In this document: piece by piece, positions 20,083 through 30,554 of the stretch
Position numbering within the stretch: the stretch's first letter is position 1
Layout: every line of letters starts with the position of its first letter
DNA from: Branchiostoma floridae
Lineage: Eukaryota > Chordata > Leptocardii > Amphioxiformes > Branchiostomatidae
Assembly (NCBI RefSeq): GCF_000003815.2
Contig: NC_049990.1
Span: forward strand, 1,940,225 to 2,004,224
Direction: 5' to 3'
Length of the DNA: 64,000 nt
Notes under the pieces: generated by a model
Told to the model about the DNA's origin: nothing
Databases searched by the model: none
Seen by the model: only the letters and a program-made list of their open reading frames with translations
Position numbers and translations under genes: made by a program

Positions 20083-20282
20083 TCGCGATATTGTATTCTC
20101 AAAGCAGAGGTTTGGTTCCGACGTATCTCTAGGCCTTTTTTGTGGGGCTTTTTATTTTTGTCCCCCTTTCTCCGTTTTCGCCAGCCAAACATGAGGAAAT
20201 GTAAGAAAATAGAAAGCCTGATAAAAACATCAAAAGACGTCAGTCGAAGCCAAACCTCTGCTTGAAGCGCTTAATATCGCGA
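20083..20282. mobile_element. Inverted-repeat MITE, GCAGAGGTTTGG family (copy 1)
   Basis: About 200 bp with inverted ends TCGCGATATT...GCAGAGGTTTGG and their complement at the right (CCAAACCTCTGC...AATATCGCGA). Arms continue imperfectly (GACGTATCTC against GACGTC). Non-coding. Related copies: 28343-28478, 53992-54127, 57460-57660, 61850-61982, always in the same place upstream of a ZnF promoter, so the insertion is older than those unit duplications. Confidence 0.75.
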
Positions 20283-21671
20283 GAACAGTTGAATAAACTG
20301 GAAATGACATTTGACCAATGATTATAGCCGTAACTGCAGCTGAACCTCTGCTTAACCCAACTGTTTTTGTTTAATTTTTTTTTCTCACTGTAATAATTGT
20401 TGTAGCAGATTAAAGATTCCAGCCACACCCCGGCCCTGTGATATCGGTGGACCATACTTCAGAGATTGTGTGTCATTATTTAACACTGATGTGGTGTTGG
20501 GAAACTAAAATGATTAGATAATCGGCCTCCAATGACTTTGAGTTTCAAAGACACTACAGCAGGACTTCCGGTCTTGGTATCACGTGTGATAAATATCCCG
20601 TGTTCTTTTGGTTGGGACATAAGTAAATGTGAATTTCCCATATTTCTCATGTAATTATAAATTCAAGGTGAAATAACAACTACATGCATGGTTCCAACTA
20701 TTCAGTTGAAAAAACAAACTTTTAAACAAAATGGATCAATACAAACTATCAAAATCAACAACGAAAATAGAAATCAAAAAGTGAAGTGAAATCATACTAC
20801 AAGAGTATTAACACCTCTATTGGTCTACTATTCTCCCATCTAACTGCAAGTCTAAAATCTATAACGTTACGGAAAATAGCTAGAGATACTATTCCTAGGA
20901 GAAAAGGAAAATAACCATTTCAATACTCTTCGTCTTTAGACATTGACTTGGTACTGTTCAGTAAATGTCGATGAAGGTACAAAAACTAGCTTCAATGTTA
21001 AATTCTAGTTCTACTTTTTACAAATCAAGTGTTAGTTTTTAGCTTAGGTACAAAATAAATGTTACGTTCTATTTAATGAAAGGCATGTTACTTTCAGTTC
21101 TACTTCATTAGCAAACGATCAAACACGGTCTACTATGTACCTTTAAAGGAATTGCAAAACAGCCAACAAAATTCTACTTTTTCCTGCCTCGTAGACATAT
21201 CTTACTTACCAAAACGTGCTGGTTATAGTTAACTTCTAGTTTACTACGAAACAATTCAAACAGGATCTACAAAAGTTGGCTTCTATCTTGCTACAAACAA
21301 TTCTAACAAGGTGTGCAATATTCCATAGAAGTTACGGAACAGGAAAGGAACTGAAACACGATACACTTTCAACAAAACTGCCATCTTGGAAACTAAACTC
21401 TAGAAAACCAAAGTGACTAAACTTTACTATTTACATATCAAAATGAACACCATAATAGAAAAGGCTGGCGGCTAGAAACATGGAATGAACTGGCTTTACT
21501 GACAACGTGTCAGTGCATATAACCTTTCAGGTTCAACTGCTGACTAAACTGTCGGATCTGATTCATTTCCAAAACTGCTGGCTTCATCAGCACTCCTCAC
21601 ACCTGCTTCTAACCTGTGTGAGTTAGCTGGTGTCCATTAAGACGAACAGACTGAAATGCTTGTTGAACTTC
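20283..21671 (-). other. Inter-unit boundary and 3' UTR / flank of ZnF-5
   Basis: Boundary motifs (GATATCGGTGGACCATAC) then the tail of the ZnF-5 unit. The AATAAA site of other units is degraded here (CCAACTATTCAGTTG at about 20,692), so polyadenylation must use another signal. No gene. Confidence 0.55.
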
Positions 21672-22532
21672 TCACACTTCTACAAGTTCCGTTGTGTGAG
21701 TTCCCATGTGTGCCTTCAGACTATACAGCTGACTGAACTGCCTGCTGCACTCCTCACACTTGTAGGGTTTCTCATCCGTGTGAGTCCGCATGTGAGTCTT
21801 CAGATGACCCAGCCGACTAAACTGCCTACTGCACTCCTCACACTTGTAGGGTTTCTCACCTGTGTGAGTCCGCATGTGTTTCTTTAGATGACCCAGCTCA
21901 CTGAACTGCCTGCCGCAGTCCTCACACCTGTAGGGTTTCTCCCCTGTGTGGGTCCGCATGTGTTTCTTCAGACTATACATCCGACTAAACTGCCTGCTGC
22001 ACTCCTCACACTTGTACGGTCTCTCACCTGTATGGGTCCTCATGTGTTTGTTCAGATCACTCAGGTCACTGAACTGCCTGCCGCACTCCTCACACCTGTA
22101 GGGTCTCTCCCCTGTGTGAGTCCGCATGTGAGTCTTCAGATGACTCAGCTGACTAAACTGGCTACTGCACTCCTCGCACTTGTAGGGTTTCTCACCTGTG
22201 TGAGTCCGTATGTGAGTATTTAGAGCAATCAGCACACTGAACTGCCTGCTGCACTCCTCACATTTGTAGGGTTTCTCCCCTGTGTGAGTCCGCATGTGTC
22301 TTTTGAGATCACCCAGCTGACTGAGCTGTCTACTGCACTCTTCACATTTGTAGGGTTTCTCCCCTGTGTGAGTCCGCATGTGTCTCTTCAAATCACTCAG
22401 CTGACTGAACTGCTTGTTGCACTCCTCACACCTGTAGTGTTTCTTCTCTCTGACAGATCGCTCAGAAGAATCCTTTCTTGCCTTTCTTCTGACATCTCCC
22501 AAACTCTGGGCACTGCTTGTTGTCGACATCAT
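21672..22532 (-). CDS. C2H2 zinc-finger protein ZnF-5 (9 fingers)
   Basis: 286 residues from the first of two adjacent ATGs; the second (22529) aligns with the conserved [16 protein letters not shown] start, so residue 1 may be unused. Nine fingers: QDR, QDR, VAT, QHT, DDK, RSK, EHK, RHT, QSA. Finger 2 has Leu for the core Phe. Linkers before fingers 5 and 6 are TGERPY, and TDEKPY before finger 9. The RSK finger that ends most paralogues is internal here (finger 6) and three fingers follow it, so the array was extended or rearranged at its 3' end. The acceptor CCCGCAG|AAG (intron from 22560) has lost the usual TCTCTACAG pyrimidine context. Its exon 1 is split by a transposon. Confidence 0.92.
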   Translation of the reverse strand: MMSTTSSAQSLGDVRRKARKDSSERSVREKKHYRCEECNKQFSQLSDLKRHMRTHTGEKPYKCEECSRQLSQLGDLKRHMRTHTGEKPYKCEECSRQFSVLIALNTHIRTHTGEKPYKCEECSSQFSQLSHLKTHMRTHTGERPYRCEECGRQFSDLSDLNKHMRTHTGERPYKCEECSRQFSRMYSLKKHMRTHTGEKPYRCEDCGRQFSELGHLKKHMRTHTGEKPYKCEECSRQFSRLGHLKTHMRTHTDEKPYKCEECSRQFSQLYSLKAHMGTHTTELVEV

Positions 22533-22597
22533 CCTAGATCTTGTGCTCTTGTGTAACTTCTGCGGGGATAATATGGTTGATCATGTAAGAGATCAAT

Positions 22598-22856
22598 CAA
22601 GGTGTGTGTCTGGTGTGTCTGTGTGTGTGTGTGTGTGTTTGTATGTATGTATGTATATATGTGCGTGTGAATGTATATGTATACGTGTGTGTGTGTGTTT
22701 GCGTGTGTGTGTCTGCGTGTGTGTGTGCGTGTGTGAATGTGCATGTGTGCGTGTGCGTGAGCGTGTGTGTTCATGTGTTTGTGTGAGTGTGTGAGTGTGT
22801 GTGTGTGTGTGTTTGTGTGTGTGTGTTTGTGTGTGTGTGAGTGTGTTTGCGTGTGA
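22598..22856. repeat. GT/CA microsatellite
   Basis: Imperfect (GT)n with interspersed GC, AT and TTT units. It yields meaningless Cys/Val or Thr/His reading frames on both strands, which should not be annotated as genes. Confidence 0.95.
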
Positions 22857-23664
22857 GTCATATGCTAGAAAACCCCATTAGGTACAAGCCTTAAATACCG
22901 GAACCCTCGTTTGTCTGTATTGTATGTATTAGGAAATAATTACAGACATTTTTCAAACATTTTAGCAGTCATGTTATATGCATTCTCATTCTATTGTTGG
23001 CAACATGGGACAATTTTGGCGGACAATTTTTGTCTTTGTTTTCAAACGATAATCTCTATCGGGGGTGAGGAATCATGTGTCACGTCGCCCGGTAAAACTT
23101 CAGCGAAATCGGATATTTCTTTTCCTACTAGTTGTGCCGAAAAATACAAAGAGAAAACCTTAAAATTAAAACACATCTAACCATCAGTTACTGAACCTCC
23201 CCGGAAAATGCGAAACACGCCATGATGAACACCAGATGTTAGAATGGCGGGGACTTTCCAGCGCTAGCCCAGGGGCGGACGGAGGGGTTTACAGTATACC
23301 TTACATGTATCAACTTCGCCCTTTATGCCAGTAAGATATTTTTTAACACCAATAAACACTTGAAACTTGACCCTGCAGTATGTTGTAAATACACCTAAAC
23401 GTATTTCTTGTTTATAACGCCAAAAACATGAAATAAAGATTGACCCTCTGTAAACCTCTTACGAACCCCCACATTTTGTTTACGTTATCTTCCCCATGTG
23501 AAATTTGACAGAACATTTCCTCCCCTTAAAGAGAAAAGTTACAAAGGAACATGTGTATCTCTATCTGCAGGCTATGGTATGTTTTTCAACTCCCACAGAA
23601 GATAGGAAAATGGAGCTGAGGACACCTACCAAAATCACGACACGCTTCAGTTTTCTGTCAAAAT

Positions 23665-23748
23665 ACTCAAATCTACCAAGATTCTAGAGTCAAAATACAA
23701 TCGTCTACTCAAATCTACCAAGATTCTAGAGTCAAAATACAATCGTCT
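23665..23748. repeat. 42-bp tandem duplication next to the ZnF-5 splice donor
   Basis: Two exact copies of a 42-bp block starting ACTCAAATCTACC and ending CAATCGTCT. Other units have one copy of this intron sequence. The donor itself is not duplicated. Confidence 0.9.
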
Positions 23749-23751
23749 TAC

Positions 23752-25217
23752 CTGAACAAACTTGAACCCTAGCCTTGCACACAAACACCAGTAGGTTGTC
23801 TCTGAAGCCGCGAAAGTTGTGGTCTTTGCTCCGGAAGGACGGGAACTTTTCTAGCCTCTACCAGGCTTCGTGGTTTGGTGGTCTAATTGTAGAAATTGGT
23901 CAAATAGAGTAAATACAGTACGCTAGGGGAGTCAGCCGGCCGAGTAGGGACATTCTCCAAACCACACAGCCTGTGAGGAGTCGGTAAGAACACACGATAT
24001 AGAATTAATCCCCCAATTATTTGTACAAAGGAAGTATCTCAGCGCTGGACATAATTTAAGTCGTAAATCGTCCAGCGCCCAGTGGGGCGCGGCGGGCGCG
24101 TGGAACAGCTGGGTCTGGGACAAAGGTGAAAATAAGAACGACAACAAAACGCATGCGATAAAAATATTGCCGAAGACGACTACGTCATTTTCAAAGGTGT
24201 AGCAACATCGATTTTCAATGATAATTGTCGGGAAATCACCGTAGAAGATGGCCTTTTCGGCTTGTGTTTTGACGGCCCGAAATTTCAGCATGGCGCTCGC
24301 GAGGTCAATACGGGTCATTGGGATAGCCTACTGTAATGCGGGTAGAAGCGATGCGTGCGGTATCATTATTCTCTACATTTAACCTTACAAATGAATTGTA
24401 AGTTTATTCGTTAAAGATTTAAAGGAAAAAATATTTAAAAAAAATGACTTCATAATATTTATTTAAATAAAGGCGTCTGTGTTTCTTTTTAACAAACTGC
24501 TCGCCCATGCTTTTAGTGAAGTAGCCCGACAATCAGCAAACGTGACAACAAGCGGGGGTGATTTGTTATAACTTGTTTTTCTCGGGAAATTTCTCATTTA
24601 TCAGAAGGTATGGGACTTCTAAAACCCATACCATGAGATAAACAAAATCACAGACGTTATTTTCATGGGTGAAATTACTAAAATGAACCAGTCATTTTTG
24701 CCGCGTTGCCGGATTTGAAAGAAGGTTTCCGTGCGGACGGTGGCGCGACCATGTGCTAATGGCCCGCTCATGGTGGTAGGACAATCTATTTTCGCAAACA
24801 TACAGTTATTTTCGGGCCCGTTGGCTGCAGTTAATAAAGTAACATAGGTATCTAGCGTTGTTTTAGATGATACCTCTGACCGCTTCCTGTCACATATTCC
24901 ATGACCGGCCTCTGCTGTCAAGACCCGTCACGGGCGAGTCGGAAAGCAATAAATGGGTAATTTAACCACTTCGCACCTATTAGATAGCGATTAGTCGACT
25001 ACAAAGACGATAGCGACTCCTCACAGGCTGTGTGGTTTGGAGAATGTCCCTACTCGGCCGGCTGACTCCCCTAGCGTACTGTATTTACTCTATTTGACCA
25101 ATTTCTACAATTAGACCACCAAACCACGAAGCCTGGTAGAGGCTAGAACTTTTCCAAACCGCTGTCACTCTCGACTCTCCGAGTAAACAGGAAGCCGCGG
25201 CGGAATGACCCGGAAGT
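23752..25217 (-). promoter_or_regulatory. Exon 1 and core promoter of ZnF-5, split by a transposon
   Basis: The exon begins at donor base 23752. After 100 nt it is interrupted by a 1,294-bp element at 23852-25145. It resumes at 25146 (the repeated GAACTTTTC, then CAAACCGCTGTC) and reaches the ETS-type GACCCGGAAGT at about 25207-25217. In the uninterrupted copies these two pieces are adjacent. ZnF-5 transcription therefore has to read through the element or start inside it. Confidence 0.7.
23852..25145. mobile_element. Non-autonomous transposon with 132-bp inverted repeats and 9-bp TSD (copy B)
   Basis: 1,294 bp flanked by a perfect 9-bp duplication GAACTTTTC (23843-23851, 25146-25154). The terminal inverted repeats, 23852-23983 and 25014-25145, match over 132 bp with no difference that I can see; they start TAGCCTCTACCAGGCTTCG. 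The interior has no recognisable transposase; the longest minus ORF (23932-24318) starts inside the inverted repeat and looks like chance. Related to 7103-7843, whose left arm is shortened. Identical arms argue for recent mobility, so an autonomous partner should exist in the genome. Confidence 0.88.
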
Positions 25218-25414
25218 ATTCTATGATCTTGGGTCAGACACCGACTCCTGATTACTCAACAGTTGTCGCGATATGTGACAGGGACTGTCATTCTCGTAAT
25301 AGGACTGTTTAGCCACAGTCGACGTTATAGGGCTGATATCAATTAGGATTTTACCATGGTCAATATTGACCGAAGGAGGCCATATATGAATATGTCGCGA
25401 TATTGCATTCTTCT
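25218..25414. other. Upstream block of ZnF-5
   Basis: Conserved with 53,780-53,990 and 61,641-61,845. Contains the perfect 14-bp palindrome GGTCAATATTGACC at 25358-25371. It ends where a LINE has inserted. Confidence 0.5.
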
Positions 25415-25495
25415 GCATCTGCATCTGCATAAGTTACCCCCAAATGACCCCGCGAGGGGCAAAAGTAGGGGGGGGGGGGAGCTGAGGCTCCCGGG

Positions 25496-27076
25496 TTAGG
25501 GCGGGCAGGCCGCCTGCCTGGCACGGAAGTGCTCAACGTTGGGAGCGCTTACAACCGTGCCAGGCAGGGCATTCCACTCGGGAATTGTGCGTGGGAAAAA
25601 AGAATGTTTGTAGATATCGGTGCGTGCAAATATGTGTTGATATTTGAAGTCGTGACTACCCCGGGTGCGCCCTTGGGCAGGCTTCAGAATATTGCTGGCG
25701 TCTATGTTAATATTATTGTTGACTACTTTATAGAAAAAGGTGAGGCGGGCGTTCCTCCTCCTTTCGGAGAGAGGGCGCCACTGCAGGTCTGAAAGCATTT
25801 GTGTCACGCTGCTAGTCTGCCGGTAGTCATTTAGGGTCACTCGGGCTGCCCTGCGCTGGACGGCCTCCACCGCCTGTATCCCTTTGTTGGTGTACGGGTC
25901 CCAGACGATGGCACTATATTCCAAGTGAGGCCGTACCAGCGCTTTGTAACAGGTGGCCTTGACCCTAGATGGGCAATGGGTCAAGTTGCGCCGAATGACT
26001 CCTAGGACCTTACCAGCTTTGCTAGTGGCGTGGTTGATATGGGTGTCCCACCGCAAATCGTCGGACAGTTGTACTCCAAGATAGGGGTGGGACTTAACAC
26101 CGGTAAGGGCTTCTCCACAGAGGGAGTACTGAGTTATGATGGGGTGCTTTTTACGGGTGATATGGAGGATGTGACATTTAGAGGGGTTGAACGACATGAG
26201 CCAACGATTTTGCCATTCTGTTAGCGCATCGAGGTCAGACTGCAGCCCTTGTGCGTCAGAAGGCTTGCTGATAGTTCGATAAATCAAGCAATCGTCAGCA
26301 AACAGTCGAACATGTGAGTCTACGGAATCGGGTAGGTCATTAATGTAGTGCAGGAATAGCAGAGGGCCTAACACAGTACCCTGCGGAACTCCAGAGGTGA
26401 CCTTGACAGCTTTAGATGTTCCACCGTCAAAGACAACCCTCTGGGTTCTCTCCGTAAGGAAGGCCCTAAGCCAAGACTGAAGGAGGCCAGAAATACCATA
26501 GTGCTCGAGCTTGCTCAGCAGACGTTCGTGTGGCACAGTATCGAATGCTTTGCTAAAGTCAAGCACCGCGGCATCGACCTGTTTGTTCTGGTCCATGTTC
26601 TTGGCCAGGTCTTGGAGGGTAAGCACCAGCTGGCTCTCGCAGGACAGACCCTTCCTGAAGCCGTGTTGCGCAGGGGACAGAATGCCATGAGCGTCTAGAT
26701 GTTTCATCATGTGGCTGTGCACGATGTGTTCGAGCACTTTACCACAGACCGATGTCAGAGACACCGGCCTATAGTTTGATGGCAAGGTTCTGTCCCCCTT
26801 TTTGAAGATTGGAGCGATGTTAGCTGTTCTCCAATCTTCAGGAACATCTCCCGTGGATATTGACTGGGAGAATATGACCTGTAATATTGGCGCAATTTGT
26901 TCGGCTACGGTCTTCAGGAGGCGAGGTGGTAATCCGTCTGGTCCTGTGGCCTTGCTGGGGTTAAGACAGGAGAGCTGTTTGGCTACCCCCTCCACTGTGA
27001 TGTTAAGGGAGGGGATAGTTGGAGCTTTGGGTTCGCCAAGGGTAGGAACGGTGGTCTTATCCTCCCTGGTAAACAC
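25496..27076 (-). pseudogene. LINE reverse transcriptase (frame-shifted from its endonuclease)
   Basis: 526 codons with the complete RT domain: SKATGPDGLPPRLLK, SNYRPVSLTSVCGKVLEHI, AVLDFSKAFDTVPHERL (first catalytic Asp), SGVPQGTVLGPLLF and FADDCLIYR (FADD in place of YADD). A C-terminal region follows with YSAIVWDPYTNKGIQAVEAVQRRAAR. The frame begins with GTG, not ATG, because it is the continuation of the endonuclease ORF after a one-base loss in the GGGCCCC run at 27088-27094; restoring the frame there would make one polypeptide. Non-functional as it stands. Confidence 0.85.
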
Positions 27077-28275
27077 TGACTCAAACTGGGCCCCAGTGCA
27101 TCAGCCTTTTCTTTGGGGTCAGATGTTAGCACCCCCTGATGTCTTAGGGCGGACGCACCAGTAGAGTCTTGTCTGATGGATTTGACATAGCTCCAAAAGG
27201 CCTTGGGATTATCCTCGATGTTAGACTCCAGGTAGTTGGAGACATAATCCCTATGGGCCTTCCTAACTCTCTGCTTAACGCCCTTCCTACACCTCTTGAA
27301 CTTTGCCCAGGCTTCATTGGAGTTGGATCTCCTAGCCTTGGAAAAGTTCAGCCGCTTACGCATAGCTTTGCGAATCTGGGGAGTTATCCAACGTTTGTTG
27401 GATTGTGCGCTCACTTTTTTCCTGGGGACATGCTTATTGGCAGCACCACTAACGGCTGCCTTAAACAGCTCCCAGTTTTCTGAGGCAGTGTTGTGCTGAG
27501 CCTGGTCTGCAAACTCTCGACTGTAAGTTGCCATATCCTGCTGAAGTGCATCGATGTTAGCTTTCCTCCACAGGTATATGAGCCGATCTTTTGAGTTTGA
27601 TGTTTGGGGCTTTACTTGAACATCAATCAGCGGGATGTCATGATCGCTGAGACCTGGTAAGATTTTGACTCTCTCCACTAAGGTGGAATTTGTGGTGAGA
27701 AACAGATCCAGGGTGTTCGAAGTTTGCCCCACAGTACGAGTTGGTTCACAGACCATTTGTTCCAGACCACAGTCATTGGCAAGGCTGATGTAATTGCTAG
27801 TGAGAGTGGATGGATTGGAAGCGGTGGTATTAGCTTCAGGGTTCCAGGTCGCATCAGGCAGGTTGAAGTCACCTGCTAGCCAGATGTGGGCATTGTTGTT
27901 ATTAGCCCGCTTTTGCAGCACTGATCTTTCTAGTGCTGCAAAATCATCATGACCAGCTGAGGGGGGGCGATAGTAGGCCCCTATGTAGATGGACTTACTG
28001 TTAGCCAGATGGACCCGGACCCAGGTCAACTCGCAGGGACAGTCCGGGTCTGGGTGGTGGGTTGCTATGATGTTGTTCTTTACAGCAACAAGCACACCCC
28101 CTCCCCGGCCAGCTCTGTCTCTCCTGAACACATTGTACGTGTCCGGAAAGATTTCGCTGCTGCCCACTGACGAGTCCAGCCACGTCTCAGTGCCAACAAC
28201 AATGTCTGGTTGCACAGCTTCGCAAAATGCATGCAGTTCAGGTACCTTATTGCGGATAGATTGAAAGTTGATCAC
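26983..28275 (-). pseudogene. LINE endonuclease domain (5'-truncated, 3' frameshift)
   Basis: 430 codons. Endonuclease motifs: INFQSIRNKVPELH, GTETWLD, RRDRAGRGGGVLVAVK, LAGDFNLPDATW, LDLFLTT and LSDHDIPLI, the usual order for an apurinic-like LINE endonuclease. Position 28275 is a GTG, and the same frame stays open upstream to the truncation at about 28,340, so the original protein began further upstream. The last 35 codons after KEKADALG are in the wrong frame. Confidence 0.85.
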
Positions 28276-28342
28276 ACAGGTCCTGACTGGTTTGGTATGT
28301 GTGCGGTCACGAGGCGGTGGAGTAATACCATATCCGATAGGC

Positions 28343-28478
28343 GAAGCAGAGGTTCGGCTCAGACTGTTTTTGACGTATTTCTAGGCGTTTCTGATGCTCT
28401 CTATTTTGTCCCCATTTCTTTGTCTTGAAAAAAGAATGTTTTCCCCGTCATCATAGCCGGCGCCAAACCTCTGCTTAG
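28343..28478. mobile_element. MITE, GCAGAGGTTYGG family (copy 2)
   Basis: Ends AAGCAGAGGTTCGGCTC (left) and the complement of TAAGCAGAGGTTTGGCGCC (right). Body CAGACTGTTTTTGACGTATTTC shared with 53,992 and 61,850. Non-coding. Confidence 0.7.
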
Positions 28479-29668
28479 CTGAATGCAGAGCCCACTGTAT
28501 AACTGTAATAACTGTTGTAGCGTGGACGCACATTAAAGATTCTAGCCGCACCCCGGCTCTGTGATATCGGGTATTGGTGGACGCTACTACAGAGATTGTG
28601 TCTTTATCAAACACTGATGTGGTGTTGGGAAAATGAAAAAAAATCAGAAAATAGGCCCTAAATGACTTTCAAAGATACTGCAGTACTTCCGGTCTTGGTA
28701 TCTCGTCTGCTGGATATCATGTTCTTTTGGTTGGAATAAGAAGTAAAAAAGAAGTAACGGTGAATTTCTATACTTCTCGTGTGGTAACTAATTCAACGTG
28801 TATGACAAATTACATTTATTTTCGAACTGTTTATTTCAAATCAGCTGTTAACAAAACAGGTGAATATCAAAATCAACAACAAGGATAGTTACTAATCAGT
28901 AACTGATCATATCTAACAGAATTCTTACCACTACTTTTGTTGTTCTCTTATTTAAACTGAAACCGCGAGTCTAAAATTATCGTTAAGAAACATAGCTATT
29001 TCTAGTAGAGTACAATAACAAGGATTTATTATAACAGGTTATATGTTCAGTAGCAATGGAGGTACAAAAACAATTCTAGTAGTAAGTTTGGTACAAAACA
29101 ATCAAATGAAAGAAACGTGAATTAACCATCATACAAGTCAAAGATAAGAATCACAACACAATGTACTTCCAAGAAATACAATTCTACTTTTTCCCTTGTG
29201 GACATACCTCGTTACTGTATGTAAACATGTCAATAAAGATACAAAGCGTTCTAATTCTAGTAGTTTGCTACAAAACAATCAAACATGATCTACAATATTC
29301 CATCAAAGAAGTTTCAAAACAAGAAATAAACTTGATACAGGAACACTACAGGAAACTGAACTTCACTATTTACATGGGATCAAAATGAACACCATAACAG
29401 AAAAGGCTGGCGCCCCTAAAAAACACGAACTGAATTGGCTTTGCTGACAACGTGTCAGTGCATGTATCTTTTCAGGAACAACCGCTGACTGAACTGTCGG
29501 ATCTGATTCACTTCCCCACCTGCTGGCTTCATTAGTAATCCTCACAGCTGATTCTCGCCTGGGTGAGTCAACTTGTGTCCATTTAATTGACACAAGCTGA
29601 CTCACAAGCAAGCATTTTCATCAGCTTGATTAAGATGACGAAGCTTACGGACATCCTTGCTTAACTCC
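28479..29668 (-). other. Inter-unit boundary and 3' UTR / flank of ZnF-6
   Basis: Poly(A) signals AATAAA (minus) at 28815-28820 and 28830-28835. A hairpin with 15-nt arms (one mismatch) around CATTTAATTG lies at 29565-29603, 66 nt beyond the stop codon, and recurs in the ZnF-13 tail. No gene. Confidence 0.6.
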
Positions 29669-30532
29669 TCACACTTGTACAAGATCCGTTGAGTGAGTTT
29701 CCATGTGTTTCTTCAGACTATACAGCCGACTGAACTGCCTGCTGCACTCCTCACATGTGTATGGTTTCTCCCCAGTGTGAGTCCGCATGTGTCTCTTCAG
29801 ATTTCCAAGCCGACTGAACTGCATGCTGCACTCCTCACACTTGTAGGGTTTCTCCCCTGTGTGAGTCCGTATATGAGTCTTCAGATCACAAAGCACACTA
29901 AACTGCCTGCTGCACTCCTCACACCTGTAAGGTTTCTCTCCTGTATGAGTCCGCATGTGTCTCTTCAGAGTACCCAGCTCATTGAACTGCCTGCTGCACT
30001 CCTCACACTTGTAAGGTTTCTCCCTTGTGTGGGTCCGTATGTGTACCTTAAGATGAACCAGCTGACTGAACTGCTTGCTGCACTCCTCACACTTGTACGG
30101 TTTCTCTCCTGTGTGAGTCTGCATGTGCGTCTTCAGATTCCCAAGCTTACTGAACTGCTGTCTGCACTCCTCACACATGTAAGGTTTTTCACCTGTGTGA
30201 GTGCGCATGTGATTCTTCAGAGTACCTAGCTGACTGAACTGCTTGCTGCACTCCTCACACTGGTAGGGTTTCTCTCCTGTGTGAGTCCGCATGTGAGTCT
30301 TCAGAGCACCCAGCTCACTGAACTGCCTGCTGCACTCCTCACACCTGTAGGGTTTCTCACCTGTGTGAGTCCGCATGTGGATTTTCAGAGCACCAAGCTG
30401 ACTGAACTGCTTGCTGCACTCATCACATTTGTAGGGTTTCTCCTCCTTGTTAGATCGCACAGAAGAATCCTTTTTCGCCTTTCTCCTGACGTCACCCAAA
30501 CTCTGGCCACTGCCACTGCCTGTTGTCGACAT
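29669..30532 (-). CDS. C2H2 zinc-finger protein ZnF-6 (9 fingers)
   Basis: 287 residues; leader [18 protein letters not shown] has a two-residue insertion, and RSNKEEKPYKC replaces the usual [11 protein letters not shown] (RSNKEEK is shared with ZnF-9). Nine fingers: QAI, EAT, QTN, KNT, QHV, ETR, VDT, RNR, RSK, then STDLVQV. Finger 4 has an unusual CRQQ between Cys 2 and Phe. The linker before finger 6 is TREKPY. The last finger, the tail STDLV.V and about 100 nt of 3' sequence are almost the same as in ZnF-13. Acceptor TCTCTACAG|TAG, intron from 30555. All zinc ligands present. Confidence 0.93.
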   Translation of the reverse strand: MSTTGSGSGQSLGDVRRKAKKDSSVRSNKEEKPYKCDECSKQFSQLGALKIHMRTHTGEKPYRCEECSRQFSELGALKTHMRTHTGEKPYQCEECSKQFSQLGTLKNHMRTHTGEKPYMCEECRQQFSKLGNLKTHMQTHTGEKPYKCEECSKQFSQLVHLKVHIRTHTREKPYKCEECSRQFNELGTLKRHMRTHTGEKPYRCEECSRQFSVLCDLKTHIRTHTGEKPYKCEECSMQFSRLGNLKRHMRTHTGEKPYTCEECSRQFSRLYSLKKHMETHSTDLVQV

Positions 30533-30554
30533 CCTCCTAGACCTTGTGTGCCTA

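Larger units (their letters stand above)
22560..23751 (-). other. Intron of ZnF-5 with long GT microsatellite
   Basis: Runs from the acceptor at 22560 to the donor GTTCAG|GTAAGA at 23751. 22598-22856 is an almost pure imperfect GT/GC tract of about 260 bp lying within 40 nt of the acceptor, that is, CA-rich on the transcribed strand. A 42-bp exact tandem duplication lies at 23665-23706/23707-23748 immediately inside the donor. Confidence 0.7.
25415..28342 (-). mobile_element. 5'-truncated Jockey/CR1-superfamily LINE
   Basis: The 3' end (left) carries three TGCAGA-type hexamer repeats at about 25,415-25,432 in place of poly(A). The coding region covers endonuclease and reverse transcriptase on minus. 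The reading frame is already open at the right junction (about 28,340), so the 5' part, including the true start, is missing. Exact target duplication not clear. It separates the ZnF-5 upstream block from its MITE, which continues at 28,343. Confidence 0.8.

Noticed and set aside
22529..22861. 110-residue Thr/His-rich and plus-strand Cys/Val-rich ORFs
   Set aside because: Translations of a GT/CA microsatellite.
23932..24318. 128-codon ORF in transposon copy B as a transposase
   Set aside because: It starts inside the inverted repeat, has no transposase motif and is not shared with copy A.
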